Source: Paracoccaceae bacterium
GTDB lineage: Bacteria > Pseudomonadota > Alphaproteobacteria > Rhodobacterales > Rhodobacteraceae
Assembly (NCBI GenBank): GCA_011523445.1
Contig: WTGT01000052.1
Span: 1-5,487, forward strand
DNA length: 5,487 nucleotides
Direction of reading: 5' to 3'
This document shows positions 5,309 to 5,487 of this stretch, in pieces. Made by a program: the position numbers and the translations under genes. The notes beneath the pieces were generated by a model. The model was not told the DNA's origin, ran no database searches, and saw only the letters and a list, made by a program, of their open reading frames with translations. Within the stretch, counting starts at the first letter, position 1, and each line of letters begins with the position of its first letter.

Positions 5309-5487
5309 TCATTGGAGTTTGGCCTTTTCAATTTCCGGTAGGATTGAATCATTCAAAACCCTTTGCGTAATGGGACCCGGAAAACGCAGTGTCACCTTCC
5401 CTTGACCATTGACAATAAATGTTTCCGGTATTCCATAAACGCCCCATTCCAATGCCACCCGGCCATTTTTGTCCGTACCTATTTTAG
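5309..5487 (-). CDS. ccmG: CcmG/DsbE-type thiol:disulfide interchange protein, C-terminal end (cut by the window edge)
   Basis: The last 58 codons are present, ending at TGA (5309-5311); the N-terminus lies beyond the right edge. The segment reads GRVALEWGVYGIPETFIVNGQGKV, the C-terminal half of a thioredoxin fold. The GIPETF motif holds the cis-proline next to the active site, and GVYG(V/I)PET is typical of CcmG/DsbE. These membrane-anchored periplasmic proteins reduce apocytochrome c or haem-handling partners during cytochrome c maturation (system I). The following F/IVNGQGKV strand and FPGPIT fit the family. The CXXC pair and the N-terminal anchor would be upstream and cannot be seen, so another TlpA/DsbE-like thioredoxin is the main alternative. 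Its 3' end is 63 bases from pyrC; no functional link is evident. Confidence 0.85.
   Translation of the reverse strand, partial: KIGTDKNGRVALEWGVYGIPETFIVNGQGKVTLRFPGPITQRVLNDSILPEIEKAKLQ

Overview
The window reads as ordinary chromosomal DNA of an alphaproteobacterium with modest GC content. All six recognisable genes lie on the minus strand. In transcription order (high to low coordinates) they are the tail of ccmG/dsbE, pyrC, pyrE, a 0.5-kb AT-rich gap, dnaB, alr and the head of an mlaE-type permease gene. The alphaproteobacterial assignment rests on four things: the PyrE loop VEDLATDGGS, the Alr segments DTGMNRLG and SHLGCADE, the MlaE segment GYFSLPVIGLTALFTGG, and the dnaB-alr-permease order. 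This is recognition from memory, not a search, and I cannot name an order or genus.

Region by region (all minus strand): 5309-5487 is the C-terminal end of a periplasmic thioredoxin-fold cytochrome c maturation protein. 5246-5308 is a short spacer with a 10-bp dyad and a possible pyrC promoter. 4205-5245 (class II dihydroorotase) and 3533-4195 (orotate phosphoribosyltransferase) form a tightly spaced pyrimidine pair, the pyrE ribosome binding site overlapping the pyrC stop codon. 3011-3532 has no convincing gene but is structured. It holds a dense cluster of GANTC sites (the CcrM methylation motif of Alphaproteobacteria), an 80-bp stretch of about 16% GC, an orphan perfect Shine-Dalgarno sequence and a consensus DnaA box just ahead of dnaB. 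1469-3010 is the replicative helicase. 322-1359 is alanine racemase, starting at TTG. 1-273 is the first 91 codons of a MlaE/YrbE lipid-transport permease.

The genes are housekeeping: UMP synthesis (pyrC, pyrE), fork unwinding (dnaB), D-alanine for peptidoglycan (alr), outer-membrane lipid trafficking (mlaE) and cytochrome c maturation (ccmG). I see no mobile element, CRISPR array, tRNA, rRNA or new multi-gene system. The most interesting part is the non-coding region between pyrE and dnaB, which looks like a cell-cycle or replication-linked control region. Two smaller points are the dyad ahead of pyrC and two active-site-neighbourhood substitutions in Alr.
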